A stretch of DNA of 64,000 nucleotides from Vibrio sp. HDW18 (GCF_011306175.1 NZ_CP049913.1:992001-1056000); one strand, 5' to 3'. Shown: positions 9,867 to 20,327, counted from the stretch's first letter. Translations and numbers: made by a program. Notes: generated by a model not told the origin, from the sequence alone.

Positions 9867-11809
9867 GAATGTAATGCTGTAATTGAGGCGGAAAAGTCCA
9901 CCAAAGTAATAAAATGCGGGTCATGGTAAGGCAAGCCACCTTGCCATAGCTGTTCCAGTTCGGCGATCAAGCTGATCGCCTCAGCTAAAGTGTAGTCTGT
10001 TTTTTCTAACACGATACGTTGGACCAACCACTCAGCAAGTGCTTGATATGGCAAAGGCTCGCTGTGGTGACGGCTCGCCGCGTAAGATAACAGATCCGGC
10101 AGTAATTGCTGTAAATTTTGCTGGCGTAATGGCTGAGGAACCGCCATCACCATAATCGAATGGTGGGCGCGTGTTTTAAGTTCAATGCCCAATTGCTGCA
10201 ATGATTGCCAATAGGTTTGTACCGCTTGCCATTCAAGATCATTTAATTTAAGCGCTAATGGCACCAGCAGCGGCTGGGCTTTGAGTGCTCCATACTGTGG
10301 ATTGAGTAAGCCGCGCAGCTTAAGTTGCTCGGCTTGAACCAGCGAAACCAGCACGCAGCCAACAGAGCTATTCATCAGCAGATACTGTCCTTCAACCACT
10401 TGGATCGCTTTACCTAATTTTTCAATCACCACCGCCTGAGTGAGTGTCGCATTGGTTGCCGCAAAATCGGCTTCTGGTGCTAAATTGGGCGTTTGCAACA
10501 AGGTTTGATACACCGCGGCTTCGGATTGAATTACCACTGACGGGCGATTTTTCTCAAACCGTGTAGCGCGAGTATTTGATGCAATAACCCAAGGATTGGC
10601 TACCGCATGCTCTTTTAACGGATAAGCGCTACTCCGGCTTTCATTTTCACCTTCTGGCACCGCTTTACGCGGATAACTTGGCACATTATGTACTGCTTGA
10701 GTAACCCTTTCAGTCAGTGAAGTTTCGCTGTCGAGCCCAATCTGCAGGGATGTTTTTTCTGCACTTGGTGCATGAAATGCGCCATCATTGAGCGAGGCGG
10801 CGATCACTTGCGCGGTTTGGACTAAGGCGCTGCTTAACGCTTGATAGATGAAATCATGTACCAGACGCGCTTGGTGGAAACGCACTTCATGCTTGGCGGG
10901 ATGCACGTTGACATCGACATGCAAAGGATCCAGCTCAATAAACAGTACATAGGCTGCAAATTGATCGGCGCGTAAACTGGTCTCGTAGCTTTGTCGAATC
11001 GCATGATTGATCAGCTTATCGCGCATCATGCGACCATTAACATAGCAGTATTGTAAATCACTCTGCTGGCGAGCCCCCTGTGGGCTGGCGATCCAACCGT
11101 GTAGCTTAAGGCCTTGATGTTCAAGCTCAATACGCAGCATATGCTGCACAAACGAATTACCACAAACTGCCACTAAACGCTTTTCCTGCTGGGCTAAAGT
11201 GGTGGCGGCGCGGTATTGACGCACCACTTTTCCGTTGTGGCGCAACATAAAACTCACATCAAATCGACTCAACGCAATCCGTTTGAGCAGCTCATCAATA
11301 TGGGTAAATTCGGTTTTTTCTGTGCGCAAAAATTTGCGGCGAGCCGGAGTATTAAAAAACAGATCCAACACTTCGACCGTTGTGCCGACCGGATGAGCGG
11401 CGGGCTGTAACCTCACTGCCATATCTCGACCTTCACTGTATGCCGCCCACGCTTCCTGCTGCGCCTCAGTCCGCGATGTTAAGGTCAAGCGGGAAACGGA
11501 GCTGATACTGGCTAATGCTTCACCGCGAAATCCCAGACTCATGATCGCTTCCAGATCATCTAAGGTATGGATCTTCGAGGTTGCATGTCGACTTAGCGCT
11601 AGGCCAAGCTCCTCTTTATCAATTCCAGAGCCGTTATCTCGGATCCGGATCAGCTTAGCACCACCTTTTTCAATCTCAATCTCAATCCGGGTAGCGCCAG
11701 CATCTAAGCTGTTTTCCACCAGCTCTTTAACCACCGAAGCGGGTCTTTCAACCACTTCACCGGCGGCAATTTGGTTGGCTAAACGAGCGGGCAGAATACG
11801 AATCGTCAT
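9863..11809 (-). CDS. mutL: DNA mismatch repair protein MutL
   Basis: Links MutS mismatch recognition to MutH and UvrD. 648 residues (E. coli 615). The N-terminal GHKL ATPase has motif I (ENSLDAGAT), motif II (IRDNGSGID), HATSKI and [10 protein letters not shown]. After a poorly conserved linker (about 345-450), the C-terminal dimerisation domain starts near residue 455. The DQHAxxExxxxE endonuclease motif found in many bacteria is not seen, as expected for a MutH-dependent lineage. amiB ends 6 bp upstream. Confidence 0.97.
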   Translation of the reverse strand: MTIRILPARLANQIAAGEVVERPASVVKELVENSLDAGATRIEIEIEKGGAKLIRIRDNGSGIDKEELGLALSRHATSKIHTLDDLEAIMSLGFRGEALASISSVSRLTLTSRTEAQQEAWAAYSEGRDMAVRLQPAAHPVGTTVEVLDLFFNTPARRKFLRTEKTEFTHIDELLKRIALSRFDVSFMLRHNGKVVRQYRAATTLAQQEKRLVAVCGNSFVQHMLRIELEHQGLKLHGWIASPQGARQQSDLQYCYVNGRMMRDKLINHAIRQSYETSLRADQFAAYVLFIELDPLHVDVNVHPAKHEVRFHQARLVHDFIYQALSSALVQTAQVIAASLNDGAFHAPSAEKTSLQIGLDSETSLTERVTQAVHNVPSYPRKAVPEGENESRSSAYPLKEHAVANPWVIASNTRATRFEKNRPSVVIQSEAAVYQTLLQTPNLAPEADFAATNATLTQAVVIEKLGKAIQVVEGQYLLMNSSVGCVLVSLVQAEQLKLRGLLNPQYGALKAQPLLVPLALKLNDLEWQAVQTYWQSLQQLGIELKTRAHHSIMVMAVPQPLRQQNLQQLLPDLLSYAASRHHSEPLPYQALAEWLVQRIVLEKTDYTLAEAISLIAELEQLWQGGLPYHDPHFITLVDFSASITALHS

Positions 11810-11815
11810 AATCAG

Positions 11816-13537
11816 TTATTTATTCGGGATGATCAGTTGCTGACCCACCGCCAGTTGATCAGAACGTAACTGATTGGCTTGGCGGATACTGGCAATGCTG
11901 ACGTTATAGTGGTCAGCGATTTTACTCAGATTGTCACCGCGCTGGACTTTATGCTTACGCAGCGGCTTATCTTGTAAACTCACGGTAATATTTAACTTCT
12001 GGCCAAGGACCAAGGTATCCGATTTGAGATTATTCTGGTTTTTAATCGCCGCCACCGACACTTTATAAGTGCTTGCCAGCTTACCGAGAAAATCTCCCGC
12101 TTTCACCACATGGATAATGGTTTCCGTTTCGACCGGATTGGCCACCACTGGGACAGCGATCGGTTTTGCCGCGGCTGACGCAGGGATCGTCAGTTTCTGT
12201 CCCACAGCAATCGTTGCCGATTTAAGTTTATTCGCCTGCTTGAGCGCATCTACCGTGACACCATATCGATTGGCGATCACTCCTAATGATTCGCCGCGCT
12301 GCACTTGGTGGATTTGCGTTTTACCACGGTTGGCAAACAACGTACCTTCTGGTGGATTTGCTTCAAAATACTGCACAATCGCTTTAGCTAACGCGCGAGC
12401 TAATTTATCTTGATGGCTACGCTGGAACAGCAACTGCTCTTCGGCCGGATTAGAGATAAATCCGGTTTCAACCAGTACCGACGGAATGTCAGGTGATTTT
12501 AATACTGCGAGGCTGGCATTCACCGGCTCGCTTTTATGCAGATGAGCGACCTTGCCCATTTCACGCAGAATACTGGTCGCCAGCTTGTAGCCCTCTTTCT
12601 GAGAATGGCTAAATTGCAAATCAAGCAGGGTCTGACTCACGTTGCGATCATTATTGGTTTTTGATAGTACTTCTCCTGCCCCACCAAGCAACTCAGACTG
12701 TTGCTCATGATTTTCAACCCAACGCGCAATTTCCGTATTAGCGCGGCGTGTATTGAGCACAAACACTGAACCGCCACGAGGTTGAGGGGTGTGGAATGCA
12801 TCGGCATGAATCGAGACCAAAATATGCGCTTTACTGCTACGCGCAATTTCCGTGCGTTTATTTAAATTCACCGAATAGTCGCCACGACGAGTCAAAACCG
12901 CCTTCACGCCAGGCACTGCATTCAATTGATCAGCCAACTTCTTAGAGATAATTAAGTTGACATTTTTTTCATATTTACGAGTCGGACCGATTGAACCTGG
13001 GTCTTCACCACCGTGACCGGCATCAATCGCTACCACAATATCTTCATTACCAAGCAACTGAGAGGCATCTTTACTCACTTGTACCGCAGCGGTACTCGGC
13101 GTACTAACCACACGGTTCTCATTGGCTTTTCCGTGTGGCAGATCGATCACTAGTCGATGTCCATACTGACCACCTGGAGTTGGAGCTAATTTAAATAAAC
13201 TGGGAGTGGTTTTCTGCTTAAGTTCAAACACCAACCGAAATGAACTTTTCTCTGGCGGTGTGGAGGCGCGGATCCGAGATAAAATGCCACTGTCCGTCAC
13301 ATTGACAGGCAACTTGGCACGCGAAGAACTCTGCTTGAGGTCGATCACCAAACGCTCAGGTGAACTAAGAGTAAAATAGCTAAAATCGGCTTCGGATGTC
13401 ACATCCAAAACTACTCGCGTTTCATCAGGCGAAGGCCAAACTCGCACCCCCTCTAGGCTATTAGCCCAAGTTTGAGGCGCGATGCTGAATAACACCCATC
13501 CACATAGTAGCAAAACCAAACGACGAACGTTCAACAT
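11816..13537 (-). CDS. amiB: N-acetylmuramoyl-L-alanine amidase AmiB with three LysM repeats
   Basis: Periplasmic zinc amidase that removes stem peptides from peptidoglycan during daughter-cell separation. 573 residues. It has a signal peptide (about residues 1-26), an AMIN septum-targeting domain (about 28-130) and an Amidase_3 domain (about 168-390) with the zinc motifs [18 protein letters not shown] and VETGFISN. Three LysM repeats follow, starting near residues 411, 475 and 528. E. coli AmiB has only one LysM, so this version should bind the wall more tightly. It overlaps tsaE by 7 bases. The likely activator, EnvC, is also encoded in this window. Confidence 0.95.
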   Translation of the reverse strand: MLNVRRLVLLLCGWVLFSIAPQTWANSLEGVRVWPSPDETRVVLDVTSEADFSYFTLSSPERLVIDLKQSSSRAKLPVNVTDSGILSRIRASTPPEKSSFRLVFELKQKTTPSLFKLAPTPGGQYGHRLVIDLPHGKANENRVVSTPSTAAVQVSKDASQLLGNEDIVVAIDAGHGGEDPGSIGPTRKYEKNVNLIISKKLADQLNAVPGVKAVLTRRGDYSVNLNKRTEIARSSKAHILVSIHADAFHTPQPRGGSVFVLNTRRANTEIARWVENHEQQSELLGGAGEVLSKTNNDRNVSQTLLDLQFSHSQKEGYKLATSILREMGKVAHLHKSEPVNASLAVLKSPDIPSVLVETGFISNPAEEQLLFQRSHQDKLARALAKAIVQYFEANPPEGTLFANRGKTQIHQVQRGESLGVIANRYGVTVDALKQANKLKSATIAVGQKLTIPASAAAKPIAVPVVANPVETETIIHVVKAGDFLGKLASTYKVSVAAIKNQNNLKSDTLVLGQKLNITVSLQDKPLRKHKVQRGDNLSKIADHYNVSIASIRQANQLRSDQLAVGQQLIIPNK

Positions 13538-13995
13538 AACTCCAACTGACTCAAAAGGTCACATCCATATTCATTATTAGCCGTCAGCGTGGCAATGCGC
13601 CGCTCTCCGTCATAACGTAAATCAAGGTCAAGATCAGCCTTAGGGAGCAGCCCGTAACCTTGCTCTGGCCATTCAACTAAGCAAATCGCATCGTCAGTAA
13701 AATAATCACGGATCCCCATAAATTCGAGTTCTTCTGGATCCGCTAAGCGATAAAGATCAAAGTGATAAACCTGCCACTCACCTAATTGATAAGGCTCCAC
13801 CAGAGTATAGGTAGGGCTTTTTACATTGCCTTGGTGGCCTAATTCCCGAATAAAACCACGACTAAAGGTAGTCTTTCCGGCACCAAGATCACCATGCAGA
13901 TAAAGCGTCGTTTGTTGTGAACAGAGCGCGGCCAGCGCACGACCTAATTCCAATGTAGCTTGCTCATCGTTTAGGGGAAAAATCTTGCTATTCAT
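13531..13995 (-). CDS. tsaE: tRNA threonylcarbamoyladenosine biosynthesis ATPase TsaE
   Basis: ATPase of the TsaBDE complex that makes t6A37 in ANN-reading tRNAs. The ATG at 13995 gives 154 residues, the normal family size, and opens into [18 protein letters not shown]; the open frame further upstream would add 34 unsupported residues. Walker A is GDLGAGKTT (35-43), and [10 protein letters not shown] and VEWPEQG are the other family blocks. It heads the tsaE-amiB-mutL-miaA-hfq cluster and is divergent from queG. Confidence 0.95.
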   Translation of the reverse strand: MNSKIFPLNDEQATLELGRALAALCSQQTTLYLHGDLGAGKTTFSRGFIRELGHQGNVKSPTYTLVEPYQLGEWQVYHFDLYRLADPEELEFMGIRDYFTDDAICLVEWPEQGYGLLPKADLDLDLRYDGERRIATLTANNEYGCDLLSQLELC

Positions 13996-14192
13996 TACGC
14001 TTTTCTCAACAAGGTCATGACTGACTATAAAGAAATCAAAAGAACCGGAATAGTAAACTGGGTTGGAATTGAGAAACAAGATCTGTTCTGTTAACAAACC
14101 GAAAAATATACCGGTTAGAGCACCTGAGATTAACGCTAGAACAAGCGGACAAGATCCGCTAAGATCCTCGGCCCTTATCGTGAGACCCCGTG

Positions 14193-15302
14193 ATGGACTA
14201 CCAACAACTGGCAGACAAGATCAAGCAATGGGCGATCCAACTCGGCTTTGAAAAAGTTGGGATTTGTGATGTCGATTTGCGTGAGCATGAACCCGCGCTA
14301 CAAGCTTGGCTCGATGCGGGGTATCACGGTGAGATGGATTGGATGGCCAGACATGGCATGCTGCGCGCTCGTCCAGCTGAATTACTGCCTGGTACTCTGC
14401 GCGTGATCAGCGCTCGGATCAATTACTTGCCACCTCAAGCACAGTTTGCTGCTAACTTGCGCGATCCCTCTCAGGCGTATATTAGCCGCTACGCGCTCGG
14501 GCGCGACTATCATAAGCTAATGCGCAACCAACTGAAAAAACTCGGCGAAAAAATTGAACAAGAAGTAGGGCAACTCGGTTATCGCCCTTTTGTTGACTCA
14601 GCGCCCATCCTTGAACGGCCATTGGCACAAAAAGCTGGATTAGGTTGGAGCGGCAAACACTCGCTCATCTTAGATAAAGACAGTGGTTCTTGGTCGTTTC
14701 TAGGTGAGCTGTTAGTCGATATTCCCTTACCCGTTGATCAACCGAGCGAGAATCAGTGTGGTAAATGCACGGCCTGCATGAGCAGTTGCCCGACCAACGC
14801 CATCGTCGCAGAAGGTGTGGTCGATGCACGGCGCTGCATCTCGTATCTCACCATTGAATATTCGGGTGTGATTCCGCTTGAGTTTCGCCGCCCGATCGGC
14901 AACCGAATTTATGGCTGTGATGATTGCCAGTTAGTTTGCCCTTGGAATCGTTTTGCACCATTAACTCAGCAAAGTGATTTTCATCGTCGGCCAAGCCTCA
15001 TTGAACCTGACTTGGTGAACTTATTTGAGTGGGATGAAGCGACATTTCTCAAGCAAATGGAAGGTTCGGCCATCCGGCGTATCGGCCATCAACAATGGCG
15101 ACGCAACTTAATTATTGCTATGGGCAATGCCCCTTATTCTCCACGTATTGTGGAAACATTAGAACGACATCAGGGACAGAATCCACTATTGGATGAACAC
15201 ATTCCTTGGGCTTTAGCTGAACAGGGCCAAAAAACATCAACCTCACGCCAATATCAACGTTTAATTCGTATTATTGAAAAAGGCCTGCCACGGGATGCCT
15301 AA
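14193..15302 (+). CDS. queG: Epoxyqueuosine reductase QueG
   Basis: Cobalamin- and 4Fe-4S-dependent enzyme for the last step of queuosine synthesis on tRNA (oQ to Q). The ATG at 14193 gives 369 residues (E. coli 379); a GTG one codon upstream is also possible. The catalytic Asp ([13 protein letters not shown], Asp135) is present. Two ferredoxin-like clusters are complete: [12 protein letters not shown] (Cys189, 192, 195, 199) and, after Cys215, CDDCQLVCP (Cys242, 245, 249). It is monocistronic and divergent from tsaE. Confidence 0.95.
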   Translation: MDYQQLADKIKQWAIQLGFEKVGICDVDLREHEPALQAWLDAGYHGEMDWMARHGMLRARPAELLPGTLRVISARINYLPPQAQFAANLRDPSQAYISRYALGRDYHKLMRNQLKKLGEKIEQEVGQLGYRPFVDSAPILERPLAQKAGLGWSGKHSLILDKDSGSWSFLGELLVDIPLPVDQPSENQCGKCTACMSSCPTNAIVAEGVVDARRCISYLTIEYSGVIPLEFRRPIGNRIYGCDDCQLVCPWNRFAPLTQQSDFHRRPSLIEPDLVNLFEWDEATFLKQMEGSAIRRIGHQQWRRNLIIAMGNAPYSPRIVETLERHQGQNPLLDEHIPWALAEQGQKTSTSRQYQRLIRIIEKGLPRDA

Positions 15303-15820
15303 ATAGAGCGAATGACACAATCAACACCATGATTGTTTGATGCCTATCCCAATTTGCGTAATGTGGACAACATTTTTAATGTGACGCCGTTTTCTATCAC
15401 GAAATAAAGTTAATCACAGCTCTTGGAAATGACTAGGATCAACTTTTTATACGGCAATGATCTTCAAATTTGATAACCCATCGCCAAAATCCACAATAAA
15501 TCAAATAAAAACAATGAATTAAAGCAATGCTCATCAAGCCACTTTCAACTAAACAATCAAAGATCCTTAAGGATGTCAACTGAAAACGCCATGATAGATA
15601 GTTTATGAACAACTTTATCCACATCTCATTTTTGTGGATAAGTCTGTTAATGAATAAGGTAAAGCAGGTCGAATCTGCTGATATCCAACAGACTTCTGGT
15701 AATTTAAAAAATTGTTCAAGAGATGAGAGTGACTAGATTGAACAATGGTTCAATTAGCCTCATCTGAGATGATGCTTCTCAGCATTATAGAAAAGGGGGC
15801 TAGCCAAAAACTTAACACCC
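15303..15820. other. AT-rich intergenic region between queG and the tRNA array
   Basis: About 520 bp with no credible gene. It contains two perfect DnaA boxes facing each other (see 15615-15641) and three GATC sites. Near the tRNA end are inverted repeats: ATTGTTCAA (15711-15719) with TTGAACAAT (15738-15746), and ATTGAAC-N4-GTTCAAT (15737-15754). No terminator for queG is clear. Confidence 0.6.
15615..15641. promoter_or_regulatory. Pair of inverted perfect DnaA boxes
   Basis: TTATCCACA (15615-15623) and TGTGGATAA (15633-15641), both exact matches to the DnaA consensus, separated by 9 bases in convergent orientation. They could bind DnaA (titration or control of nearby transcription). The same arms could also form a hairpin. 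Confidence 0.55.
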
Positions 15821-15853
15821 TAAAAAAGAAAGGACTGCGCTTAAAGCACAGTC
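15821..15853 (-). terminator. Terminator of the fMet/Gly tRNA array
   Basis: Minus-strand stem GACTGTGC / GCGCAGTC (one G-U pair) with a TTTAA loop, then CTTTCTTTTTT. It begins 15 bases after the CCA end of the last tRNA. Confidence 0.85.
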
Positions 15854-15867
15854 TCTTATCTAGAATT

Positions 15868-15944
<77 letters not shown>

Positions 15945-15985
15945 TCCATGTTGTGTCACCGTTAAGCACCGTGAGAGCTTTAATT

Positions 15986-16076
15986 TGGAGCGACACACGA
16001 GGTTCACCGATTTAAAACAAAAAGGCGTGACCTCAACCTTGGCAAGGTTGCGCTCTACCAACTGAGCTAGTGTCGC
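15986..16076 (-). pseudogene. Hybrid tRNA-Gly / Gly-like element (GCC anticodon, disrupted T-arm)
   Basis: 91 nt. The 5' part (acceptor GCGACAC, D-arm, GCC anticodon) is identical to the intact tRNA-Gly. After GGTCACG the T-loop AGTTC is replaced by about 20 T-rich bases, as in the neighbouring Gly-like elements, and the 3' end GTGTCGCTCCA is again tRNA-like. It looks like a deletion product joining a tRNA-Gly to the following Gly-like element. It lacks a TTCGAAC loop, so a functional elongator tRNA is unlikely. Confidence 0.8.
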
Positions 16077-16112
16077 ATTTCATCGAGACGCCGTAGCATC
16101 TACGCTAGAATT

Positions 16113-16189
<77 letters not shown>

Positions 16190-16229
16190 TCCATGTTGTG
16201 TCACCGTTAAGCACCGTGAGAGCTTTATT

Positions 16230-16319
16230 TGGATCGATACATGAGGTTCACTGCTTTAATACAAAAAGGCGTGACCTCAACCTTGACAAGGTTGCGCTCA
16301 TCAACTGAGCGAGTGGCGC
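16230..16319 (-). pseudogene. tRNA-Gly-like element with GTC anticodon (copy 4)
   Basis: 90 nt, derived from tRNA-Gly(GCC). Acceptor 5' strand is GCGCCAC, the D-loop has lost the GG dinucleotide, the anticodon loop reads TTGTCAA (GTC), and the T-loop is replaced by a T-rich insert. The 3' strand is GTATCGATCCA, so the acceptor stem pairs poorly. The D-stem and anticodon stem are intact. This copy has the most degraded acceptor (ATCCA instead of CTCCA). Confidence 0.75.
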
Positions 16320-16352
16320 ATTCATCGTCAAGTACGATGACAACTTTAAACT

Positions 16353-16428
16353 TGGAGCGACACACGAGGTTCGAACTCGTGACCTCAACCTTGGCAAGGT
16401 TGCGCTCTACCAACTGAGCTAGTGTCGC
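16353..16428 (-). tRNA. tRNA-Gly(GCC), copy 4
   Basis: 76 nt with encoded CCA. Full cloverleaf: acceptor GCGACAC/GTGTCGC, D-loop with GG, anticodon loop TTGCCAA, T-loop TTCGAAC. Confidence 0.97.
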
Positions 16429-16464
16429 ATTTCATCGAGACGCCGTAGCATCTACGCTAGAATT

Positions 16465-16541
<77 letters not shown>

Positions 16542-16582
16542 TCCATGTTGTGTCACCGTTAAGCACCGTGAGAGCTTTAATT

Positions 16583-16673
16583 TGGAGCGATACATGAGGT
16601 TCACTGCTTTAAAACAAAAAAGGCGTGACCTCAACCTTGACAAGGTTGCGCTCATCAACTGAGCGAGTGGCGC
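16583..16673 (-). pseudogene. tRNA-Gly-like element with GTC anticodon (copy 3)
   Basis: 91 nt, with the same changes as the other Gly-like elements. The insert has six T and GTTTT (the copies at 16230 and 16936 have five T and GTATT). The 3' end is GTATCGCTCCA. It matches the copy at 17289-17379. Confidence 0.75.
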
Positions 16674-16706
16674 ATTCATCGTTGAGTACGCTGACAACTT
16701 TAGATT

Positions 16707-16782
16707 TGGAGCGACACACGAGGTTCGAACTCGTGACCTCAACCTTGGCAAGGTTGCGCTCTACCAACTGAGCTAGTGTCGC
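16707..16782 (-). tRNA. tRNA-Gly(GCC), copy 3
   Basis: 76 nt, intact cloverleaf with GCC anticodon, TTCGAAC T-loop and encoded CCA. Confidence 0.97.
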
Positions 16783-16817
16783 ATTCATCGAGACGCCGTA
16801 GCATCTACGCTAGAATT

Positions 16818-16894
<77 letters not shown>

Positions 16895-16935
16895 TCCATG
16901 TTGTGTCACCGTTAAGCACCGTGAGAGCTTTAATT

Positions 16936-17025
16936 TGGAGCGACACACGAGGTTCACTGCTTTAATACAAAAAGGCGTGACCTCAACCTTGACAAGGTTG
17001 CGCTCATCAACTGAGCGAGTGGCGC
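16936..17025 (-). pseudogene. tRNA-Gly-like element with GTC anticodon (copy 2)
   Basis: 90 nt. Its 3' acceptor strand is GTGTCGCTCCA, as in the true tRNA-Gly, so its acceptor stem pairs at six of seven positions, the best of the set. The D-loop change, GTC anticodon and T-rich replacement of the T-loop are shared with the other copies. Confidence 0.75.
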
Positions 17026-17058
17026 ATTCATCGTTAAGTACGATGACAACTTTAAACT

Positions 17059-17134
17059 TGGAGCGACACACGAGGTTCGAACTCGTGACCTCAACCTTGG
17101 CAAGGTTGCGCTCTACCAACTGAGCTAGTGTCGC
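17059..17134 (-). tRNA. tRNA-Gly(GCC), copy 2
   Basis: 76 nt, intact cloverleaf with GCC anticodon and encoded CCA. Confidence 0.97.
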
Positions 17135-17170
17135 ATTTCATCGAGACGCCGTAGCATCTACGCTAGAATT

Positions 17171-17247
<77 letters not shown>

Positions 17248-17288
17248 TCCATGTTGTGTCACCGTTAAGCACCGTGAGAGCTTTAATT

Positions 17289-17379
17289 TGGAGCGATACA
17301 TGAGGTTCACTGCTTTAAAACAAAAAAGGCGTGACCTCAACCTTGACAAGGTTGCGCTCATCAACTGAGCGAGTGGCGC
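17289..17379 (-). pseudogene. tRNA-Gly-like element with GTC anticodon (copy 1)
   Basis: 91 nt, promoter-proximal copy. Compared with tRNA-Gly it has A4C, A9C, one D-loop base lost with the GG, anticodon GCC to GTC, AGTTC in the T-loop replaced by about 20 T-rich bases, and two changes in the 3' acceptor strand. A9C extends the D-stem to CGCTC/GAGCG. AGGTCAC and GTGAACCT can pair across the insert with one bulge, giving a new hairpin in place of the T-arm. Confidence 0.75.
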
Positions 17380-17412
17380 ATTCATCGTTAAGTACGCTGA
17401 CAACTTTAAATT

Positions 17413-17488
17413 TGGAGCGACACACGAGGTTCGAACTCGTGACCTCAACCTTGGCAAGGTTGCGCTCTACCAACTGAGCTAGTGTCGC
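17413..17488 (-). tRNA. tRNA-Gly(GCC), copy 1 in transcription order
   Basis: 76 nt, intact cloverleaf with GCC anticodon and encoded CCA. First gene of the array, about 33 bases downstream of the -10 box. Confidence 0.97.
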
Positions 17489-17521
17489 ATCAACAACGTT
17501 TTCCGTCGTTTAGGGGTGCGA

Positions 17522-17549
17522 ATTATAAGAGCATTTTCTGGTGATGCAA
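17522..17549 (-). promoter_or_regulatory. Promoter of the fMet/Gly tRNA array
   Basis: TTGCAT (17549-17544), 16-base spacer, TATAAT (17527-17522) on the minus strand, followed by TCGCACCCC, a GC-rich discriminator typical of stable-RNA promoters. This is the only strong promoter seen for the array, so all 14 units are probably one transcript. Confidence 0.8.
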
Positions 17550-17646
17550 GAGCTTCTTATCAAAAAAACTCTTTTTTTTTTCAAGCGCCGAAAAAGCAGA
17601 CAAAGCGTTGAAGTTTTATGCGCCTTGAGGGGCAAAAAACGCAGTT

Positions 17647-18192
17647 TTAAATCTGAAATACCGTTTTACGATAAAACTGAAGCTCAGCGATCGACTCGCG
17701 AATATCATCCAATGCGAGGTGACTGCCGGTTTTACTGAACTGTTTGAGGATCTCAGGCTGCCAACGGCGAGTCAGTTCTTTAATGGTGCTGACATCGATA
17801 TAACGGTAATGGAAATACGCTTCTAAATCCGGCATGTGGCGATAAAGGAAGCGTCGATCTTGGCCAATACTGTTGCCACAAATCGGTGATTTACCTGCCG
17901 GCACCCACTGCTTGAGAAAATCGATAGTCAACGCCACCGCTTGCTGTTCATTAACTTGGCTCTCTTTTACTCGCGCCACTAAACCACTCGCGGTATGCGT
18001 GCTGGTACACCATTCATCCATTTTCGCCAATTCTGCTTCTGGTTGATGAATCGCGATCACCGGGCCTTCAGCTAAGATATTTAACTCGCTGTCGGTCACA
18101 ATGGTCGCCATCTCAATGATTCTGTGGCTGTCAGGATCCAGCCCTGTCATTTCTAAATCAATCCAAATCAGATTCTGATCGCTAAAAGACAT
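17647..18192 (-). CDS. orn: Oligoribonuclease
   Basis: 3'-5' exonuclease that degrades 2-5-mer RNA and pGpG to mononucleotides. 181 residues, the same as E. coli. The DEDDh motifs are visible: [10 protein letters not shown] near the N-terminus, [11 protein letters not shown] in the middle and [11 protein letters not shown] with the catalytic His/Asp near residue 160. It is divergent from rsgA, as in enterobacteria, and tail-to-head with the tRNA array promoter region. Confidence 0.97.
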   Translation of the reverse strand: MSFSDQNLIWIDLEMTGLDPDSHRIIEMATIVTDSELNILAEGPVIAIHQPEAELAKMDEWCTSTHTASGLVARVKESQVNEQQAVALTIDFLKQWVPAGKSPICGNSIGQDRRFLYRHMPDLEAYFHYRYIDVSTIKELTRRWQPEILKQFSKTGSHLALDDIRESIAELQFYRKTVFQI

Positions 18193-18312
18193 AATAGTGC
18201 GCCTATAGGGGTTTATTCACAAAAGAGGTACTATACCCAAATTCCGATCGACAGGATACGTATCACATTGAGATTTGATACCCCCTATCTAGCAGAGAGT
18301 AAATAGAACACT

Positions 18313-19374
18313 GTGGCAAAAAAGAAAAAGCTCACTCAAGGCCAAGTCCGCCGAGTTAGAAGCAACCAACACAAAAAACTCAAGCAAGAAGAGTCTATCG
18401 TTTGGGATGAGGCGTTACTCGGCAATGCTCAATCCGGGTTAGTGATCACCCGTTTTGGCCAACATGCTGATATTGAGGATCCAGCAACGGGGGACATTCA
18501 CCGCTGCAATTTACGCCGAGGGATCGAAAGCTTAGTCTCTGGCGACAAAGTACTGTGGCGGCCGGGCGCAGAAACGCTGGCCGGAATTTCTGGTGTGGTT
18601 GAGGCGGTGGAAACGCGCAGCTCAGTCTTGGTACGCCCGGACTATTATGATGGGCTCAAACCCGTCGCTGCGAATGTCGATCAGATGGTGATTGTCTCGT
18701 CGGTGTTGCCCGAACTCTCTTTGAATATTATCGATCGCTATTTAATTGCCGCCGAAACCTTAGGCATTGCGCCATTAATTGTGCTCAATAAAATCGATCT
18801 ACTCAGCCCTGAGCTGCGCCAACAATACTCGAGTTGGCTCAATGATTATCGGGCGATTGGCTATAAGGTACTGTACGTAAGTAAAGTCACCGGTGAAGGT
18901 ATCGCTGATCTTGAAGCGACACTGCGTGATCGCACCAATGTGTTTGTTGGTCAATCTGGGGTCGGCAAATCGAGTCTGGTCAATGCGCTGCTGCCGGAGC
19001 TAGAAGAGTATGTAGAAGAAGGCGCGATCTCTGCAACATCAGGTTTAGGGCAACATACTACAACCGCGGCTCGGCTTTACCATATCCCCAGTGGTGGTAA
19101 TTTGATTGACTCACCAGGCGTGCGTGAATTTGGCCTATGGCACCTAGCCACCGAAGATGTCACCACCGCCTATGTCGAATTTCGGCCCTATTTAGGTGGC
19201 TGCAAATTCCGTGATTGTAAACATGGTGATGATCCAGGCTGCTTGCTACGTGATGCGCTAACCAAAGGCGAAATCAGTGCACAGCGCTTCGAAAACTACC
19301 ACCGCATCGTACAAAGCATGACCGAAAATAAAGCCAATCGACAGTATTCGCGCAGTAAAAAAGCCGATCTGTAA
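18313..19374 (+). CDS. rsgA: Small ribosomal subunit biogenesis GTPase RsgA
   Basis: Late 30S assembly factor. GTG start, 353 residues. The N-terminal basic tail ([20 protein letters not shown]) precedes an OB fold and a circularly permuted G domain in the order G4 (VLNKIDLL), G5, G1 (GQSGVGKSS), G3 ([10 protein letters not shown]). A C-terminal zinc-binding motif ([16 protein letters not shown]) follows. It is divergent from orn and upstream of psd, a conserved order. Confidence 0.96.
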   Translation: MAKKKKLTQGQVRRVRSNQHKKLKQEESIVWDEALLGNAQSGLVITRFGQHADIEDPATGDIHRCNLRRGIESLVSGDKVLWRPGAETLAGISGVVEAVETRSSVLVRPDYYDGLKPVAANVDQMVIVSSVLPELSLNIIDRYLIAAETLGIAPLIVLNKIDLLSPELRQQYSSWLNDYRAIGYKVLYVSKVTGEGIADLEATLRDRTNVFVGQSGVGKSSLVNALLPELEEYVEEGAISATSGLGQHTTTAARLYHIPSGGNLIDSPGVREFGLWHLATEDVTTAYVEFRPYLGGCKFRDCKHGDDPGCLLRDALTKGEISAQRFENYHRIVQSMTENKANRQYSRSKKADL

Positions 19375-19469
19375 TGGCAAATTGTTAGCAAGTTTAGTGC
19401 ACCTACTGACAGTCACGCGGATTTTCAGTAACATCTTGCGCCCATCACTCACGTATTGGAATGTAAACC

Positions 19470-20327
19470 ATGGATAAGATAAAAGTTGGACTGCAATATT
19501 GGATCCCACAACATGGCCTGACCCGTTTGGTCGGCAAGCTGGCATCTGCACGTGCAGGCCGCCTAACCACCGCCATCATCCGCTGGTTCATCAAACAGTA
19601 TCACGTCAATATGGATGAGGCATTACACTCTGAACCCTCCCATTTTAAGACCTTTAATGACTTCTTTGTACGTGAGCTCAAAGCAGGCGCTCGCCCAATC
19701 GCAGAAGGCGAACAAGTGATCACCCATCCTGCCGATGCGCGTGTCAGCCAATTTGGCGCTATCGAAGAAGGTAAACTGATCCAAGCCAAAGGTCATACAT
19801 TCTCCGCCCAAGAATTATTAGGCGGCGATGCAGCGCTGGCTGCCGAGTTTGCGGATGGAGATTTTGCGACTCTGTATCTATCACCGAGTGATTATCATCG
19901 AGTCCATATGCCATGTGATGGCACGTTACGTCAGATGATCTACGTGCCGGGCGAGCTGTTTTCTGTCAATCCACTGACGGCAGAAAATGTACCCAATCTA
20001 TTCGCGCGCAACGAGCGTGTCGTGTGCATTTTTGATACGGCGTTTGGCCCGATGGCTCAAGTACTGGTCGGCGCGACCATTGTTGGCAGCATTGAACTGG
20101 TATGGGCAGGTACGGTCACCCCACCGCGTGGTAACAGCGTCTACCGTTGGGATTATCCAGCCGAGGGTAATCAAGCGGTGATCTTGACCAAAGGTCAAGA
20201 AATGGGTCGCTTTAAACTCGGTTCAACCGTCATCAACCTGTTTGCCAAACAAGCCATCCGCTTTGATGAAAGTATGACACATGGTGTTACGACTCGTATG
20301 GGTCAGCCTTACGCCTCACAAGCTTAA
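19470..20327 (+). CDS. psd: Phosphatidylserine decarboxylase proenzyme
   Basis: Makes phosphatidylethanolamine from phosphatidylserine at the inner membrane. 285 residues. The self-cleavage site LGST is at residues 250-253, cut between Gly251 and Ser252 to form the pyruvoyl group. Asp90 and His147 of the processing triad lie in HPADARVS and YHRVHMP. The upstream step, phosphatidylserine synthase, is also in this window (pssA). Confidence 0.96.
   Translation: MDKIKVGLQYWIPQHGLTRLVGKLASARAGRLTTAIIRWFIKQYHVNMDEALHSEPSHFKTFNDFFVRELKAGARPIAEGEQVITHPADARVSQFGAIEEGKLIQAKGHTFSAQELLGGDAALAAEFADGDFATLYLSPSDYHRVHMPCDGTLRQMIYVPGELFSVNPLTAENVPNLFARNERVVCIFDTAFGPMAQVLVGATIVGSIELVWAGTVTPPRGNSVYRWDYPAEGNQAVILTKGQEMGRFKLGSTVINLFAKQAIRFDESMTHGVTTRMGQPYASQA

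Noticed and set aside
15663..15690. T-arm-like segment GCAGGTCGAATCTGC followed by a CCA on the plus strand
   Set aside because: The stem/loop sizes are wrong (4+7+4) and no acceptor, D-arm or anticodon arm lies upstream; probably chance.
15303..15820. Possible replication origin because of DnaA boxes and AT-richness
   Set aside because: Only two perfect boxes, no origin-type gene neighbours (no mioC/mnmG or parAB nearby) and no ordered 13-mers; kept only as a regulatory site.
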